The notes: generated by a model not told the origin, from the sequence alone. A DNA stretch of 64,000 bases from Hirschia sp. (GCA_002709235.1 PAQI01000021.1:56132-120131); one strand, 5' to 3'; positions 18,529-27,663 are shown, counted from the stretch's first letter. Numbers and translations: made by a program.

Positions 18529-18615
18529 TCATCCAACGTCCTCCATAAGGCGTGTATCGCTGCGCAGTGCTGGCGCGGCGACAAGGCCTTTGAAATTTTG
18601 CAAACCATAAGACAT
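18529..18615 (-). CDS. Candidate 28-residue leader peptide upstream of rtcB
   Basis: ATG at 18615 with CGGAGA 6 bases upstream and a TGA at 18529. The peptide starts MSYGLQNFKGLVAAP and ends RLMEDVG; I recognise no family. It lies between a plausible promoter (18644-18672) and the terminator at 18452-18482, with two more hairpins between. That arrangement fits either a small protein gene of its own or a translated attenuator leader for rtcB. Evidence for translation is only the ribosome-binding site and position. Confidence 0.4.
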   Translation of the reverse strand: MSYGLQNFKGLVAAPALRSDTRLMEDVG

Positions 18616-18643
18616 GGTCGTCTCCGTTGAATGTGAGGTCGGT

Positions 18644-18672
18644 CTCATGACGGCTTTCTGATGCAGCGTCAA
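18644..18672 (-). promoter_or_regulatory. Candidate sigma-70-type promoter of the rtcB leader
   Basis: On the minus strand TTGACG (18672-18667), 17 bases, CATGAG (18649-18644). The -35 box is strong and the -10 box weak. The start site would fall near 18637, about 22 bases before the leader ORF. Confidence 0.4.
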
Positions 18673-18716
18673 CCATGATTAATAGAAATATTGTCTTCAG
18701 TCTTGCCGTATTAGGG

Positions 18717-19850
18717 TCAGATTACCCGGTCTGATGTGGGTTTCTGACGATATAAACCTCTTAAAAAATTACAGATGGGCTTTTCCAGAAACTCATAAGC
18801 GATCCATGACACGATGATTGTGAAGATGCCCATGACTGTGAAGGCCAGAATGTTATCCCACCAGGCAGGTACTGCAAATGGAGCCCAGAAACGCCCGACC
18901 AAGGAGAAGGTCAGGACGTGTATAAGGATGGTTGCAAAGGCGATATCTGCCAGTTTGCGCTGGAATGGGATATTGATGGGCGATGTTGAAAAGCACCCCG
19001 CGCCATACACCGCAACAGCGAATGGCAGGGCGCGAAAGACAACACGGCCCCACTCATCCATCTTCATGTTGTAGTCGAACAGATATTGGGGTCCGAACAA
19101 AGAGAATAGCGTTGCGGCCATCCCGATGATCAACGCCGCCAGGCCGACCATCTTGCGTCTGGGAAGTCCGGCAACCAGGCCTCCCACAATGAAGGAAAAG
19201 GCATAAGGATGCAGGAGGATTCGCAATTCAGGTGTCTGGCGGGTCGGTAGGCTGTCGATTGAAAACAAAGCGGCATTCACACCCGCCAGGACGATACACC
19301 ACACGGCCAGTCCGATTACGATGCGTTTGGACCTGAACACGGCCAGTAGCAGGGTGAAAACGATGTAGAAAAACATGAAATGGATCAGCGAGTAGCCGAG
19401 CGCGTGCAAGGGGTCTGCCGGGGCTGGCCATAACAGGAAGGACTTCAAAATGTCAGGATCGGTATTTGAAGAGAAAACCACGTCAGGTCTTACAATCCAG
19501 ACCGCCAGTAGCGCTGCACTTACAAGCCAGTAGAGAGGATAAATACGTGCTGCCCGGTCAGCGAGATAGGGCAGAGGGCGCAAAGCATCGCCGCGTCGTT
19601 TTGCTATCACCACCATCAGATAACCGGAAATCACAAAGAACATATCCACGCCAAACACTCCCCAGTTCAATTTGTCTGGAAAGATTGGATTGGGATCATA
19701 TTTGCTTTCGATATCGACCAGATGACTCACCGCGACGCAAATGGCGGCGAAGATACGCAGCATGTCCAGCACGGGTAAGCGGGAGGATCGGGAACTGTTG
19801 GAACTGGTGGGAGTTTCAGTCTGCAAACGGCGTCTCGTGGCATTCATCAC
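18717..19850 (-). CDS. Acyltransferase-3 family membrane protein
   Basis: 377 residues with roughly ten hydrophobic segments. The N-terminal LDMLRIFAAICVAVSHL and GVFGVDMFFVISGYLMV are the hallmark of the OafA/NodX-type acyltransferase-3 family, which adds acetyl or other acyl groups to surface polysaccharides or lipids in the inner membrane; RAARIYPLYW is a further family motif. No polysaccharide genes are adjacent, so the target is unknown. It shares a 122-base divergent region with the next plus-strand gene. Confidence 0.85.
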   Translation of the reverse strand: MMNATRRRLQTETPTSSNSSRSSRLPVLDMLRIFAAICVAVSHLVDIESKYDPNPIFPDKLNWGVFGVDMFFVISGYLMVVIAKRRGDALRPLPYLADRAARIYPLYWLVSAALLAVWIVRPDVVFSSNTDPDILKSFLLWPAPADPLHALGYSLIHFMFFYIVFTLLLAVFRSKRIVIGLAVWCIVLAGVNAALFSIDSLPTRQTPELRILLHPYAFSFIVGGLVAGLPRRKMVGLAALIIGMAATLFSLFGPQYLFDYNMKMDEWGRVVFRALPFAVAVYGAGCFSTSPINIPFQRKLADIAFATILIHVLTFSLVGRFWAPFAVPAWWDNILAFTVMGIFTIIVSWIAYEFLEKPICNFLRGLYRQKPTSDRVI

Positions 19851-19972
19851 GAGCCTTCTTGCTGATTAGCGAAAGTTGTGCACAGCGATAGGCTGTATCG
19901 TACTGTCTCGCCATAGTCTCGCTACAAATTTCTCATTTGGTGCAATCCCAGAGAGCTATTACATTGGCATCA

Positions 19973-20308
19973 ATGTTTGAAGGTGATTCCAGTCAAGAAA
20001 AGTCAAAACGGTCCGAACCGGTCGGGGGAGTTGCCCGAACCGCCGTGGAAGGACTGATGGCGGTCCTGCGCCCGATCCTGGCTTTGTTGGGGGCTTTCCT
20101 GATCGTGATCGGTGTACCGCTTGCGATGATGACACCGATCCCGTTCGTGCCCATCGGTTTGCCAGTTGTCATACTTGGCACGGTGCTGCTTGCGCGCAAT
20201 TCGCTTGCCGGCAGACGTTGGATGCAAAACATGCTGCACCGACATCCAAAGCTCGAACGGTTCGCTCCGAACTGGTTGCTGAAACTGATTTTCGGCGACG
20301 AAGCTTGA
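19973..20308 (+). CDS. Small two-segment membrane protein, unknown function
   Basis: 111 residues. Two close hydrophobic stretches (ALLGAFLIVIGVPLAMM and FVPIGLPVVILGTVLLA, residues about 37-75) form a hairpin, followed by a basic C-terminal tail ending LLKLIFGDEA. The motif TPIPFVPIGLP recalls small alphaproteobacterial inner-membrane proteins of unassigned function. I start it at the ATG at 19973; an in-frame TTG at 19937 would add 12 residues. It has its own short unit upstream of the terminator at 20437-20477. Confidence 0.65.
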   Translation: MFEGDSSQEKSKRSEPVGGVARTAVEGLMAVLRPILALLGAFLIVIGVPLAMMTPIPFVPIGLPVVILGTVLLARNSLAGRRWMQNMLHRHPKLERFAPNWLLKLIFGDEA

Positions 20309-20436
20309 AGCCTGGCCTGCTAACCTCAATAGAAATCGTGAAGCCCTGAACGGAACATCTAGCGCAGTATGTTTGCTGATGCCCTCTGACAGATCATGTC
20401 TCTCCATGAGTCCAGCGCTTAGCCTTCCGAGTCACA

Positions 20437-20477
20437 CAAAAAGAAGCCCGACCATTTGAAAGTGGCCGGGCTTCTTT
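20437..20477 (-). terminator. Intrinsic terminator of the F0 ATP synthase operon
   Basis: Stem AAAGAAGCCCG-CCA / TGG-CGGGCTTCTTT with one mismatch and an 8-base loop. On the minus strand it is followed by TTTTTG, giving a good terminator 55 bases after the atpF stop. It may also end the plus-strand membrane protein transcript, though the plus-strand U-tract is poor. Confidence 0.85.
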
Positions 20478-20531
20478 GGGCTTTGGTCAGGCTGAATTGC
20501 GAGAGGACGGAGATCCTTTGCAAAAGTCGGC

Positions 20532-21113
20532 CTAGAGAGCTTTCTTGACGTCAGCCAAGGCCTGCTCGAACTGCTTGGTGGCTGCAGCGCCAGTCAGCTT
20601 GTCCTTGAGGATCCTGGCAGCAGCTGCAGAGGCAGCGTCAGCAGCTGCTGTACGAACCTGCTGTGTGGCTTCTGCTTCCGCGCGGCCAATTCGATCTTCC
20701 GCCATTTTTTCGCGACGCGCAATACGTTCGTCCAGATCCTTACGGGCCTGTTCGGCGATCGCCGTTGCTTCAGCTTCAGCTTCTGATGTGATCATCGCAG
20801 CATCAGCTTCAGCGTTGGCCTTGCGGCGTTCAGCTTCGGCAAGCATTTCCTGAGCTTGCTCACGCAGCTTGCGGGCCTCATCCAATTCATCTCGGATCTT
20901 GGCTGCGCGATCATCAAGCGATTTGGCAATGGCGGCTGGAATTTTCTTCCAGACGAGAATGCCAAGGAAAATGAGAACAGCAACCGTCGCCCAGAATGTG
21001 GGATCGGCGTAAAAGGCAGTCGATACGTGCTCGACTGCACCGTGCGCAGCATCAAGCGCATGGTCCGCCGCGTGTTCAACGCCTTCTTCAAGTGTAGGAG
21101 CGTTGTCGGCCAT
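20532..21113 (-). CDS. atpF: ATP synthase F0 subunit b
   Basis: 193 residues. The N-terminal membrane segment TFWATVAVLIFLGILVWK is followed by a long charged coiled coil (residues about 70-150, rich in Ala/Glu/Arg) that forms the peripheral stalk with b'. It is the last gene of the atpI-atpB-atpE-atpF'-atpF operon, 6 bases after the b' stop, and is followed by a terminator. Confidence 0.92.
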   Translation of the reverse strand: MADNAPTLEEGVEHAADHALDAAHGAVEHVSTAFYADPTFWATVAVLIFLGILVWKKIPAAIAKSLDDRAAKIRDELDEARKLREQAQEMLAEAERRKANAEADAAMITSEAEAEATAIAEQARKDLDERIARREKMAEDRIGRAEAEATQQVRTAAADAASAAAARILKDKLTGAAATKQFEQALADVKKAL

Positions 21114-21119
21114 CTTGCC

Positions 21120-21650
21120 TTATCCTTCCATGACCGCTGCAACGGCCTTGTTCGCTTCGTCAGCCTCGATTTCCAAACCAGACAGAATGGTCACGATTTC
21201 AGCAGCTGTCGTGGCAGCTGCCTCTTCTACATTTTTCATCGCTTCGGATTTAACCTTCGCAATGCGTGCGCCGGCTTCGGTGAGGCGTGCCTCCACTTCA
21301 GCTTCAAGACGAGCATTCTCTTCGGCAGCCTTGGCTTCGATCTCGGCTTTATTGCGTGCAGCAGTATCACGGGCAGCAGCACGCGCCTTGGCGAGCTCCT
21401 TTTCCGCTTCCTGCATGGACGCGTTGGCCTGGTCGTTCATGTCCGCCGCTTCCTTGAGATCCTGAGAGATCTTGTCGGTGCGCCGTTCAATGCCCTCGCT
21501 GATGCGTGGTGCAATGACGCGAGATACAAAGAAATAGAGGACGCCAAATGTAATCGCCAGCCAGAACAGCTGTGACGGATAACTTGCCGGGTCGAATGGC
21601 GGGAAGACATCGCTTCCGCCATGCGCTGCGGCATCAGGCGTGTTTGCCAT
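21120..21650 (-). CDS. atpF': ATP synthase F0 subunit b' (divergent b paralog)
   Basis: 176 residues. One N-terminal membrane segment (QLFWLAITFGVLYFFVSRVI, residues 28-47) is followed by an Ala/Glu-rich coiled coil. Alphaproteobacteria, like chloroplasts and cyanobacteria, use a b/b' heterodimer; the first b-type gene after atpE is normally b'. It is preceded by an 83-base gap with a strong hairpin. Confidence 0.9.
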   Translation of the reverse strand: MANTPDAAAHGGSDVFPPFDPASYPSQLFWLAITFGVLYFFVSRVIAPRISEGIERRTDKISQDLKEAADMNDQANASMQEAEKELAKARAAARDTAARNKAEIEAKAAEENARLEAEVEARLTEAGARIAKVKSEAMKNVEEAAATTAAEIVTILSGLEIEADEANKAVAAVMEG

Positions 21651-21677
21651 GGGTGCCCCCTGAATTACGCAAATCCA

Positions 21678-21717
21678 CTTTTGTCGACGAGCGCCATGAT
21701 GACGCCGTCGACAAAAG
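21678..21717 (-). promoter_or_regulatory. 12-bp intercistronic hairpin after atpE
   Basis: CTTTTGTCGACG at 21678-21689 and CGTCGACAAAAG at 21706-21717, a perfect 12-bp stem with a 16-base loop. It starts 17 bases after the atpE stop and ahead of atpF'. It may stabilise or separate the upstream mRNA so that subunit c is made in excess; this is inferred from position. Confidence 0.6.
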
Positions 21718-21733
21718 ACTCAAGCTGTTTCGC

Positions 21734-21958
21734 TTAGACTACGAAAAGCAGAAGGATAGCGATCAGGAAGCCAAAGATGCCGAGCGCTTCCGTCACGGCG
21801 AATCCGAAGATCAGGTTACCAAACTGGCCCTGAGCTGCGGACGGGTTGCGCATGGCTGCGTCCAGATAGCTGGAGAAAATGTTACCAACGCCGAGTGCTG
21901 CGCCGAACATGGCGAAACAGGCAAGACCAGCGCCAACGTACTTCAGACCTTCTTCCAT
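21734..21958 (-). CDS. atpE: ATP synthase F0 subunit c
   Basis: 74 residues, two membrane helices joined by a short polar loop (AAMRNPSAAQGQ). Helix 1 has the Gly/Ala-rich packing motif and helix 2 holds the ion-carrying Glu in AVTEALGIF. It forms the proton-driven rotor ring. Hairpins flank the gene on both sides (21678-21717 and 21981-22007), consistent with separate control of this high-copy subunit. Confidence 0.95.
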   Translation of the reverse strand: MEEGLKYVGAGLACFAMFGAALGVGNIFSSYLDAAMRNPSAAQGQFGNLIFGFAVTEALGIFGFLIAILLLFVV

Positions 21959-21980
21959 TTTGGATCTCCCAAGAGTTTGA

Positions 21981-22007
21981 GCCCGTAAAACCCCGAACAG
22001 GACGGGC
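21981..22007 (-). promoter_or_regulatory. Short hairpin in the atpB-atpE gap
   Basis: GCCCGT at 21981-21986 pairs with ACGGGC at 22002-22007 (6 bp, 15-base loop), 23 bases upstream of the atpE start. With the hairpin after atpE it brackets the subunit c message. Stability is modest, so a role is tentative. Confidence 0.35.
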
Positions 22008-22051
22008 AGGTCAACCGATAATTTGCGAAACTTGAACGAACTGACTGCGAC

Positions 22052-22834
22052 TTAGTGCCCCGGATGAAGCGCGTCGTTTAGATAGACGCATGTCAGAATA
22101 GCGAAAACATAAGCCTGGAGGAAAGCTACCAGGAATTCCAGAGCAACAACAGCGACCGTGCCAGCAAGAGCGACCGGGGCAATGATTGCAAGTGCGCTGC
22201 CCGTAGCAGCCAGCGAGAAAACAAATCCCGCAAACACTTTCAGCATGATGTGTCCGGCCAGCATGTTGGCAAACAGACGCACGGAAAGCGAGATCGGGCG
22301 GGAGAGGAAAGAGATGAACTCGATCAGGGCAACCAGCGGGCTCAATGCAGCTGGTACGCCAGACGGGAAGAAGATCTTCAGGAACTTGAAGCCGTTCTTG
22401 TAGAAGCCATACCCGATCACGATTGCCATCACCAGCATGGCCAAGGCGAAGTTGACGATGATGTGGGAGGTTGTCGTGAAGAAGTAGGGGAACATGCCGA
22501 GCATGTTGGCGAAGAAGATGAATACAAAAAGAGAGAAGACGAATGGAAAGAACCGCATTCCTTCTTCGCCCATCATGTCGCGAACCATGCCTGCGACAAA
22601 ACCATATGCGATTTCCGCAATTGACTGTGAGCGACCAGGTACGGTTTCAATCTTGGATGTTGCCATCATGAACAGCACAATCGCAAGACCAACACCGATC
22701 GCCATGAACAGCGCCGAGTTCGTGAATGACAGATCAACACCGCCAATTTGCCAATCGACAATCTTGCTCAGCTTGAACTGGTGAATCGGGTCTGTGGCAA
22801 CCTGATTGATCATGACGTTGATCATTTCCAGCAT
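22052..22834 (-). CDS. atpB: ATP synthase F0 subunit a
   Basis: 260 residues, multi-spanning. [17 protein letters not shown] contains the essential Arg that works against the Glu of subunit c, and [18 protein letters not shown] is the conserved last helix. Provides the proton half-channels in the inner membrane. It starts 12 bases after atpI. Confidence 0.95.
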   Translation of the reverse strand: MLEMINVMINQVATDPIHQFKLSKIVDWQIGGVDLSFTNSALFMAIGVGLAIVLFMMATSKIETVPGRSQSIAEIAYGFVAGMVRDMMGEEGMRFFPFVFSLFVFIFFANMLGMFPYFFTTTSHIIVNFALAMLVMAIVIGYGFYKNGFKFLKIFFPSGVPAALSPLVALIEFISFLSRPISLSVRLFANMLAGHIMLKVFAGFVFSLAATGSALAIIAPVALAGTVAVVALEFLVAFLQAYVFAILTCVYLNDALHPGH

Positions 22835-22846
22835 TCTCTATCCGCC

Positions 22847-23173
22847 CTATAGCCCTTGTTCAGAGCGATCATCGCCCTGTCCGTCATTTGTGTCAGACTG
22901 AAAGTCCTTTGCGACACGCACGACATTCACGATTCCCGTAGCAAAGCCAAGCAGGAACCAAACAATCAGCATCCACGGAGATGTGTGGAATACCAGATCG
23001 AGGCCCCAGCCAAGCGCCGCACCGACGAATATTGAGGCGACAAATTCACTCGCCATCCGCATGCCAACACCCATCCCACGTCCCGACACATCTTTGCGTC
23101 GTCCCACATTCCGGCTTTGCTCATGCGCCTTTTGCGCCGCAGCGATCTTCTTTCCCAGATCGTCTTCGGCCAT
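22847..23173 (-). CDS. atpI: ATP synthase accessory protein AtpI
   Basis: 108 residues with two membrane segments (FVASIFVGAALGWGLDLVF and WMLIVWFLLGFATGIVNVV), a charged N-terminus and an acidic tail. First gene of the F0 operon, as usual in alphaproteobacteria; the family assists c-ring assembly or Mg uptake. A promoter candidate lies at 23260-23288. Confidence 0.88.
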   Translation of the reverse strand: MAEDDLGKKIAAAQKAHEQSRNVGRRKDVSGRGMGVGMRMASEFVASIFVGAALGWGLDLVFHTSPWMLIVWFLLGFATGIVNVVRVAKDFQSDTNDGQGDDRSEQGL

Positions 23174-23259
23174 GTGCGAGCTCCGCCAGGAGGTGGATAG
23201 GATGGTCTGATCAGCCCCGTTATCGTCAGTCGCGGTCCAGCCTTGCCAAACCGAGGCGG

Positions 23260-23288
23260 AACCTAGTGAAGACCTGATACGAAGTCAA
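23260..23288 (-). promoter_or_regulatory. Candidate promoter of the F0 ATP synthase operon
   Basis: On the minus strand TTGACT (23288-23283), 17 bases, TAGGTT (23265-23260), in the 164-base gap between smc and atpI. The predicted start leaves a leader of about 80 bases with AGGAGG-like sequence before atpI. Confidence 0.55.
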
Positions 23289-23337
23289 GCGCAGTGATAT
23301 TTAGTTAACAGGCTGTTTTTATTGTAAATTCGCAGTC

Positions 23338-26300
23338 TTACTCTGCAGCGACCAATTGTTCTGCTGCCTGAAGGTCTACAGAGACCAGTCGAGATACGCC
23401 GCGCTCCTGCATTGTAACCCCAAAAAGTCTGTCCATTCTGGACATTGTCACAGCATTATGGGTGATGACGATAAATCGCGTATCCGTACGACGACGCATC
23501 TCATCCAGCATCCGACAATAGCGGTCAACATTGGCGTCATCCAACGGGGCGTCGACTTCATCGAGCACGCATAATGGCGATGGACGTGACAAAAATACTG
23601 CAAATATCAATGCTGTAGCTGTTAGCGCCTGCTCTCCTCCTGACATCAGCGAGAGGGCTCCCATGCGTTTGCCGGGCGGGCATGCATAGATTTCCAGACC
23701 AGCTTCAAGCGGATCATCTGATTCGGTGAGTTTTAACTGGGCTTCACCGCCCTGGAAGAGGGTTTCGAAGAGTGACTTGAAATGACCGGCAACTTCCTCG
23801 AATGCGGCGAGAAGTCGCGCCGCACCTTCCTTGTTCAGCGCTTCAACACCTTCCTGAAGCTTGGAGATTGCGGCGAACAGGTCGTCACGCTCGCGTGATT
23901 GCGTTTCTATCCGCGATGTCATCTCGGTAAGTTGGTCATCAGCTTCCAGATTGACCGGCCCAAGTGCATCAATGTCACGACGCAGTGTGGCGAGTCTGTC
24001 TTCAATCAGCTTGAGATCGAATGGCTCATCTGCTCCTTCCACAGAATTCGAAGCGGCCTTGGCGCGTTTTTCCAAAATTGCCAGTTCGCACTCAAATCGA
24101 TTTCGTGCCTGAGATGCGACATCTTCTTCGCGGCGTTGCGCGGCCTCGAGGCGGGCATCCATGCGCGCCTGATTCTCGCGGGCACTTGCAGCATTCTCTC
24201 TGATCCTACGGGCGCGTTGTTCTGATTCGCGCAGCGCTGTTTCGGCTTGTGCCAGCGCATTGGCGGCATCACGGCGTGCTGTCTCGGAAAACTGGATTGT
24301 GCGTGCCAATGCTTCACTGCGTTCCGTCAGGTCTTCAGGTGCGGCCATTGCCAGTTCCAGCTGAGATCGGATCTGTGCACGCTGGTCTGCAAGCGCAGCA
24401 ATGCGCGTATCGGCGTTCTGTTCGCGGCGTTCCCAATCCTTGAGGTCACGTTCAAGTGCTCTGCGCCGCCCAACGGCTCGTTCCAGGTCGCGTTCGAAGT
24501 CAGATAATGCATTATCAGCTTCGCGTTCTGACCGTCGGACTTCGCGCAAAGTGTTGCGAGCAGCTTCCAGTACGTCTCGATCTGTCTGCGACGGCTCTGC
24601 TCCAATGGCGGCTCTGGCGGCATCACGTTCTTTTTCAACAGTGTCTCTTTCTTCGCTGGCACGTGCGATATTATTGTCGATCGAAGCTGTGCGCAGGAAA
24701 AGACGCTCCAATTCCTGTTCAGCCCGCAGCACCATCTCGCGTGCATGGGATGCTCTTGAGGCAGCGTCAGGCACGGTCTTGGTTGCTGATCGGGCAGCCT
24801 CTTGCGCTTTTTCCGCTTTTTCCCGCGCGCTTTCTCGACGCTTGTACAGCTTGTCGACATCCTTGCGGGCAGAGTTCAGTTCATCCTTGCAGGCATCGCG
24901 GCGCGCTTGTTGTTCAAGTCTTTCGGCGGCGGCAGAGGGGGCTTTGGCCGTGCGGATGAAACCATCCCAGCGCCACAAATCTCCCGCGCGTGAGACCAAT
25001 CTCTGACCATGTGCAAGGCCGGATTGCAGCGCGGCCCCTTCCTTCGCTGTGACAAGTCCGCATTGTTTCAGGCGTGGAACGAGTTCAGCAGGTGCATCGA
25101 CAAGATCTGCGAGTGATTTGATGCCGTCAGGTAGCGGTTCTGCGTCTGAATGGTTCGCATGGGTCGACCAGTATTGCGGTGCGGTTATGGATCGAGGCGC
25201 GTTGAGATCATCGCCAAGCGCGGCGGCCAGCGCGCGCTCATAACCTTTCCCAGGGCGCGTTTCCGTAAGGATAGGCGTTTCATCCTCGCCGCGTGTGTCC
25301 TTCAACAGCCGATCAAGACCAGACAGTTCGGCTTCCAGTGTGCGGACAAGTTTCTCGGCTTCCTGCAAAGGGGCAATCGTCTTGTCTTCTTCCAGACGTG
25401 CCTGCTTGGCTTCAGCCTCAAATGTCTCAGCGCGTTGCGTGGCTTCGGTGTATTCTTCTTCGGCTTCCAAGAGGTCGGAGCGTGTCTTGGAAAGAGCGCT
25501 TTCTAGTGCATTTTGATCGCCCAGTTTCTCGCGGTCATCACGCAGGGCTGCGAGTTGCTGGACCAGTGATGCGAGGCGACTTTCTTCTCGATTGAGGATG
25601 GACCTGGCAGCCTGCGCTTCAGCGTCTGCGGCCGCGAGGCGTGAGGCGCAATCGTCAGCTCGTTCCTCTGCCTGTATCAATGCCTGACGTGCTGATGTCA
25701 GAGCTTCCGTCAATCGGCGGCGCTGTGCAGTTTGCGCTGCTTCATCCATAGGGGGGGCGTCAGCAAGCGACTGACGCAGCCGATTGATTGTCTGGCTGGC
25801 TTCTTCGCGCAGATTGGTTTCACGCGACAAGTCCTCGACGATTCGGACCTGGTCCGCTTCCAGACGCCGTATTTCATCGGAATTGGCACGTCTTTGCGAA
25901 TCCAGCTGAGCCAGTTCAAGTTTCAATGCGCCCAGTTTGCCCGCAGCCTCAGTTTCAGCATCGCGCAAGGGAGCAATTGCGGCACGACAGTTTGTTTCCT
26001 CCGACATGGCCGCTGCTTCCAGCGACAAGCCATCTTCTACGGCGCGGACCGCGTCCTTCAGGGCCTGCTCTGCGCCTTCACGCTCGTCAACAGCCTGGCG
26101 CCAACGCCACGCCATAATAGTAATCTCCAGCGCATCAGCAGCTGCGGACATCTCCCGGTAGCGCCTGGCTTTGCCGGCCTGGCGTTTGAGGGCAGCGGTT
26201 TGTCGGTCGACTTCGCCGATCAACTGGTCGAGTTGTTCGAGATTGACGAGTGCAGCACGCAGTTTCAGTTCGGCTTCGTGACGGCGTTGGTTCAATCCGC

Positions 26301-26811
26301 CGATGCCTGCGGCTTCTTCCAGGATCCGGCGTCGATTCTGAGGTTTGGAGGCGATCAGTTCGGAAATCTGGCCTTGCCGGACGAGAGCGGGGGAGTTGGC
26401 ACCGGTTGATGCATCAGCAAATAACAGCTGCACATCCTTTGCGCGCACCGTGCGCCCATTGACCTTGTAGGTTGAGCCTGCGCCTCGGCGGAGCATGCGT
26501 TTGACTTCGAGTACATCTTCATCATTGAGCGCGGCAGGAGCGGTGCGGGCAGAGTTGTCCAGCGTGAGTGTGACTTCGCATCGTTCGCGGGCCGGGCGGT
26601 TGGATGATCCGGAGAATATCAGGTCATCCATTTCTCCGCCACGCATGGCGCGGGCGGATGTTGCTCCCATCGCCCAACGCAAGGATTCGAGGATATTGGA
26701 TTTTCCGCAGCCATTGGGGCCGACAATACCGGTCAGCCCCTCTTCGAAATGCACTTCAACGGCATCGACGAAGGACTTGAACCCGGCAATTTTAAGCTGC
26801 GTGATATGCAA
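23338..26811 (-). CDS. smc: Chromosome segregation ATPase SMC
   Basis: 1157 residues. Walker A (GIVGPNGCGKSNI) at residues 29-41, long coiled coils, a hinge near residues 500-640, a C-terminal signature LSLMSGGEQALTATAL and Walker B LCVLDEVDAPLDD. It is the condensin core that works with ScpAB to organise and separate the chromosome. It follows the DsbA-like lipoprotein gene by 29 bases, and that in turn follows dciA; this order is common in Caulobacterales. Confidence 0.96.
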   Translation of the reverse strand: MHITQLKIAGFKSFVDAVEVHFEEGLTGIVGPNGCGKSNILESLRWAMGATSARAMRGGEMDDLIFSGSSNRPARERCEVTLTLDNSARTAPAALNDEDVLEVKRMLRRGAGSTYKVNGRTVRAKDVQLLFADASTGANSPALVRQGQISELIASKPQNRRRILEEAAGIGGLNQRRHEAELKLRAALVNLEQLDQLIGEVDRQTAALKRQAGKARRYREMSAAADALEITIMAWRWRQAVDEREGAEQALKDAVRAVEDGLSLEAAAMSEETNCRAAIAPLRDAETEAAGKLGALKLELAQLDSQRRANSDEIRRLEADQVRIVEDLSRETNLREEASQTINRLRQSLADAPPMDEAAQTAQRRRLTEALTSARQALIQAEERADDCASRLAAADAEAQAARSILNREESRLASLVQQLAALRDDREKLGDQNALESALSKTRSDLLEAEEEYTEATQRAETFEAEAKQARLEEDKTIAPLQEAEKLVRTLEAELSGLDRLLKDTRGEDETPILTETRPGKGYERALAAALGDDLNAPRSITAPQYWSTHANHSDAEPLPDGIKSLADLVDAPAELVPRLKQCGLVTAKEGAALQSGLAHGQRLVSRAGDLWRWDGFIRTAKAPSAAAERLEQQARRDACKDELNSARKDVDKLYKRRESAREKAEKAQEAARSATKTVPDAASRASHAREMVLRAEQELERLFLRTASIDNNIARASEERDTVEKERDAARAAIGAEPSQTDRDVLEAARNTLREVRRSEREADNALSDFERDLERAVGRRRALERDLKDWERREQNADTRIAALADQRAQIRSQLELAMAAPEDLTERSEALARTIQFSETARRDAANALAQAETALRESEQRARRIRENAASARENQARMDARLEAAQRREEDVASQARNRFECELAILEKRAKAASNSVEGADEPFDLKLIEDRLATLRRDIDALGPVNLEADDQLTEMTSRIETQSRERDDLFAAISKLQEGVEALNKEGAARLLAAFEEVAGHFKSLFETLFQGGEAQLKLTESDDPLEAGLEIYACPPGKRMGALSLMSGGEQALTATALIFAVFLSRPSPLCVLDEVDAPLDDANVDRYCRMLDEMRRRTDTRFIVITHNAVTMSRMDRLFGVTMQERGVSRLVSVDLQAAEQLVAAE

Positions 26812-26840
26812 TCAGGTGATGCCCCAGGTGAACAGTGGAC

Positions 26841-27581
26841 TTATTCCGCTGCTTCGGTCGATCCGATTTCAGCTTCTTCAGTGTCGGTAGCTTCGACCGC
26901 GGGTTCTGCTGACTCTATCTCGGCAGGTTCAGCCTCGGGCTCGATTCCGAGTTTTTCGTCAAGAAAGGCGGCTAAAGTCTCATAGGTGCGCAGGGCTTCG
27001 CCGGCATTCTCGCCATTGACGATCAGTTGAGGCGTGGAGTTCACATTATCAGCTGTGGCCAGATCTGAGGTCCGACCGATTTCGTCCATGACCTTGGAAC
27101 TCATGATGCAGGCGCGTACTTCTTCTTTACTCAATCCATGACGCGCACCGATCTTCTCCAGCTCACCAATTGCACCACCGGTACGAGCGGCTTCTATGAT
27201 TTCGTACTGGTTCGTGAACAGATCATCGAGTGTCGCGTAATATTCATCCTCTCCAGAACACCGTGCCAGTGCGCCCCCGGCTGCTGACACAGGAGCGGGT
27301 GGAGTTGGCAGGTCACGGAATACAATGCTGACCTGGCCGGTATCCACATAGTTTTCCTTGATGCGAGGCAGGATTGTCTTGTGGAATGTCCGACAGTGGC
27401 CGCAGGTCGTGGAGGCGTATTCAATGATCTTCACAGGTGCATCGGGGGAGCCCAGAAGCACGTCTCCAGCGACATAATCGACATCAATATTGCTGGCAGA
27501 AGAACCGCCTTCTTCCGCACCGGAGCAGGCTATGATGCTGAGACTGCTAATGGCGGCGACAATTGCGCTGCGAAACTTCAT
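26841..27581 (-). CDS. DsbA-family thioredoxin-like lipoprotein with acidic tail
   Basis: 246 residues. The signal peptide ends in a lipobox-like SIIAC (Cys about residue 19), so it is probably a periplasmic lipoprotein. TTCGHCRTFHKTILP carries a CGHC thioredoxin active site, and NSTPQLIVNG contains a cis-Pro loop; the insertion and length match DsbA/DSBA-like thioredoxins. The last 35 or so residues are a Glu/Ala/Pro-rich acidic tail (AEPEAEPAEIESAEP...), absent from DsbA. It sits between dciA and smc. Substrates unknown. Confidence 0.85.
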   Translation of the reverse strand: MKFRSAIVAAISSLSIIACSGAEEGGSSASNIDVDYVAGDVLLGSPDAPVKIIEYASTTCGHCRTFHKTILPRIKENYVDTGQVSIVFRDLPTPPAPVSAAGGALARCSGEDEYYATLDDLFTNQYEIIEAARTGGAIGELEKIGARHGLSKEEVRACIMSSKVMDEIGRTSDLATADNVNSTPQLIVNGENAGEALRTYETLAAFLDEKLGIEPEAEPAEIESAEPAVEATDTEEAEIGSTEAAE

Positions 27582-27663
27582 GACGCTGTATTCCCGATTG
27601 TTCTGGCTTTAGAGACGATTCCCATTGCGCAGATGATTAACGACGGCAAGTGATGTCTGCAAG

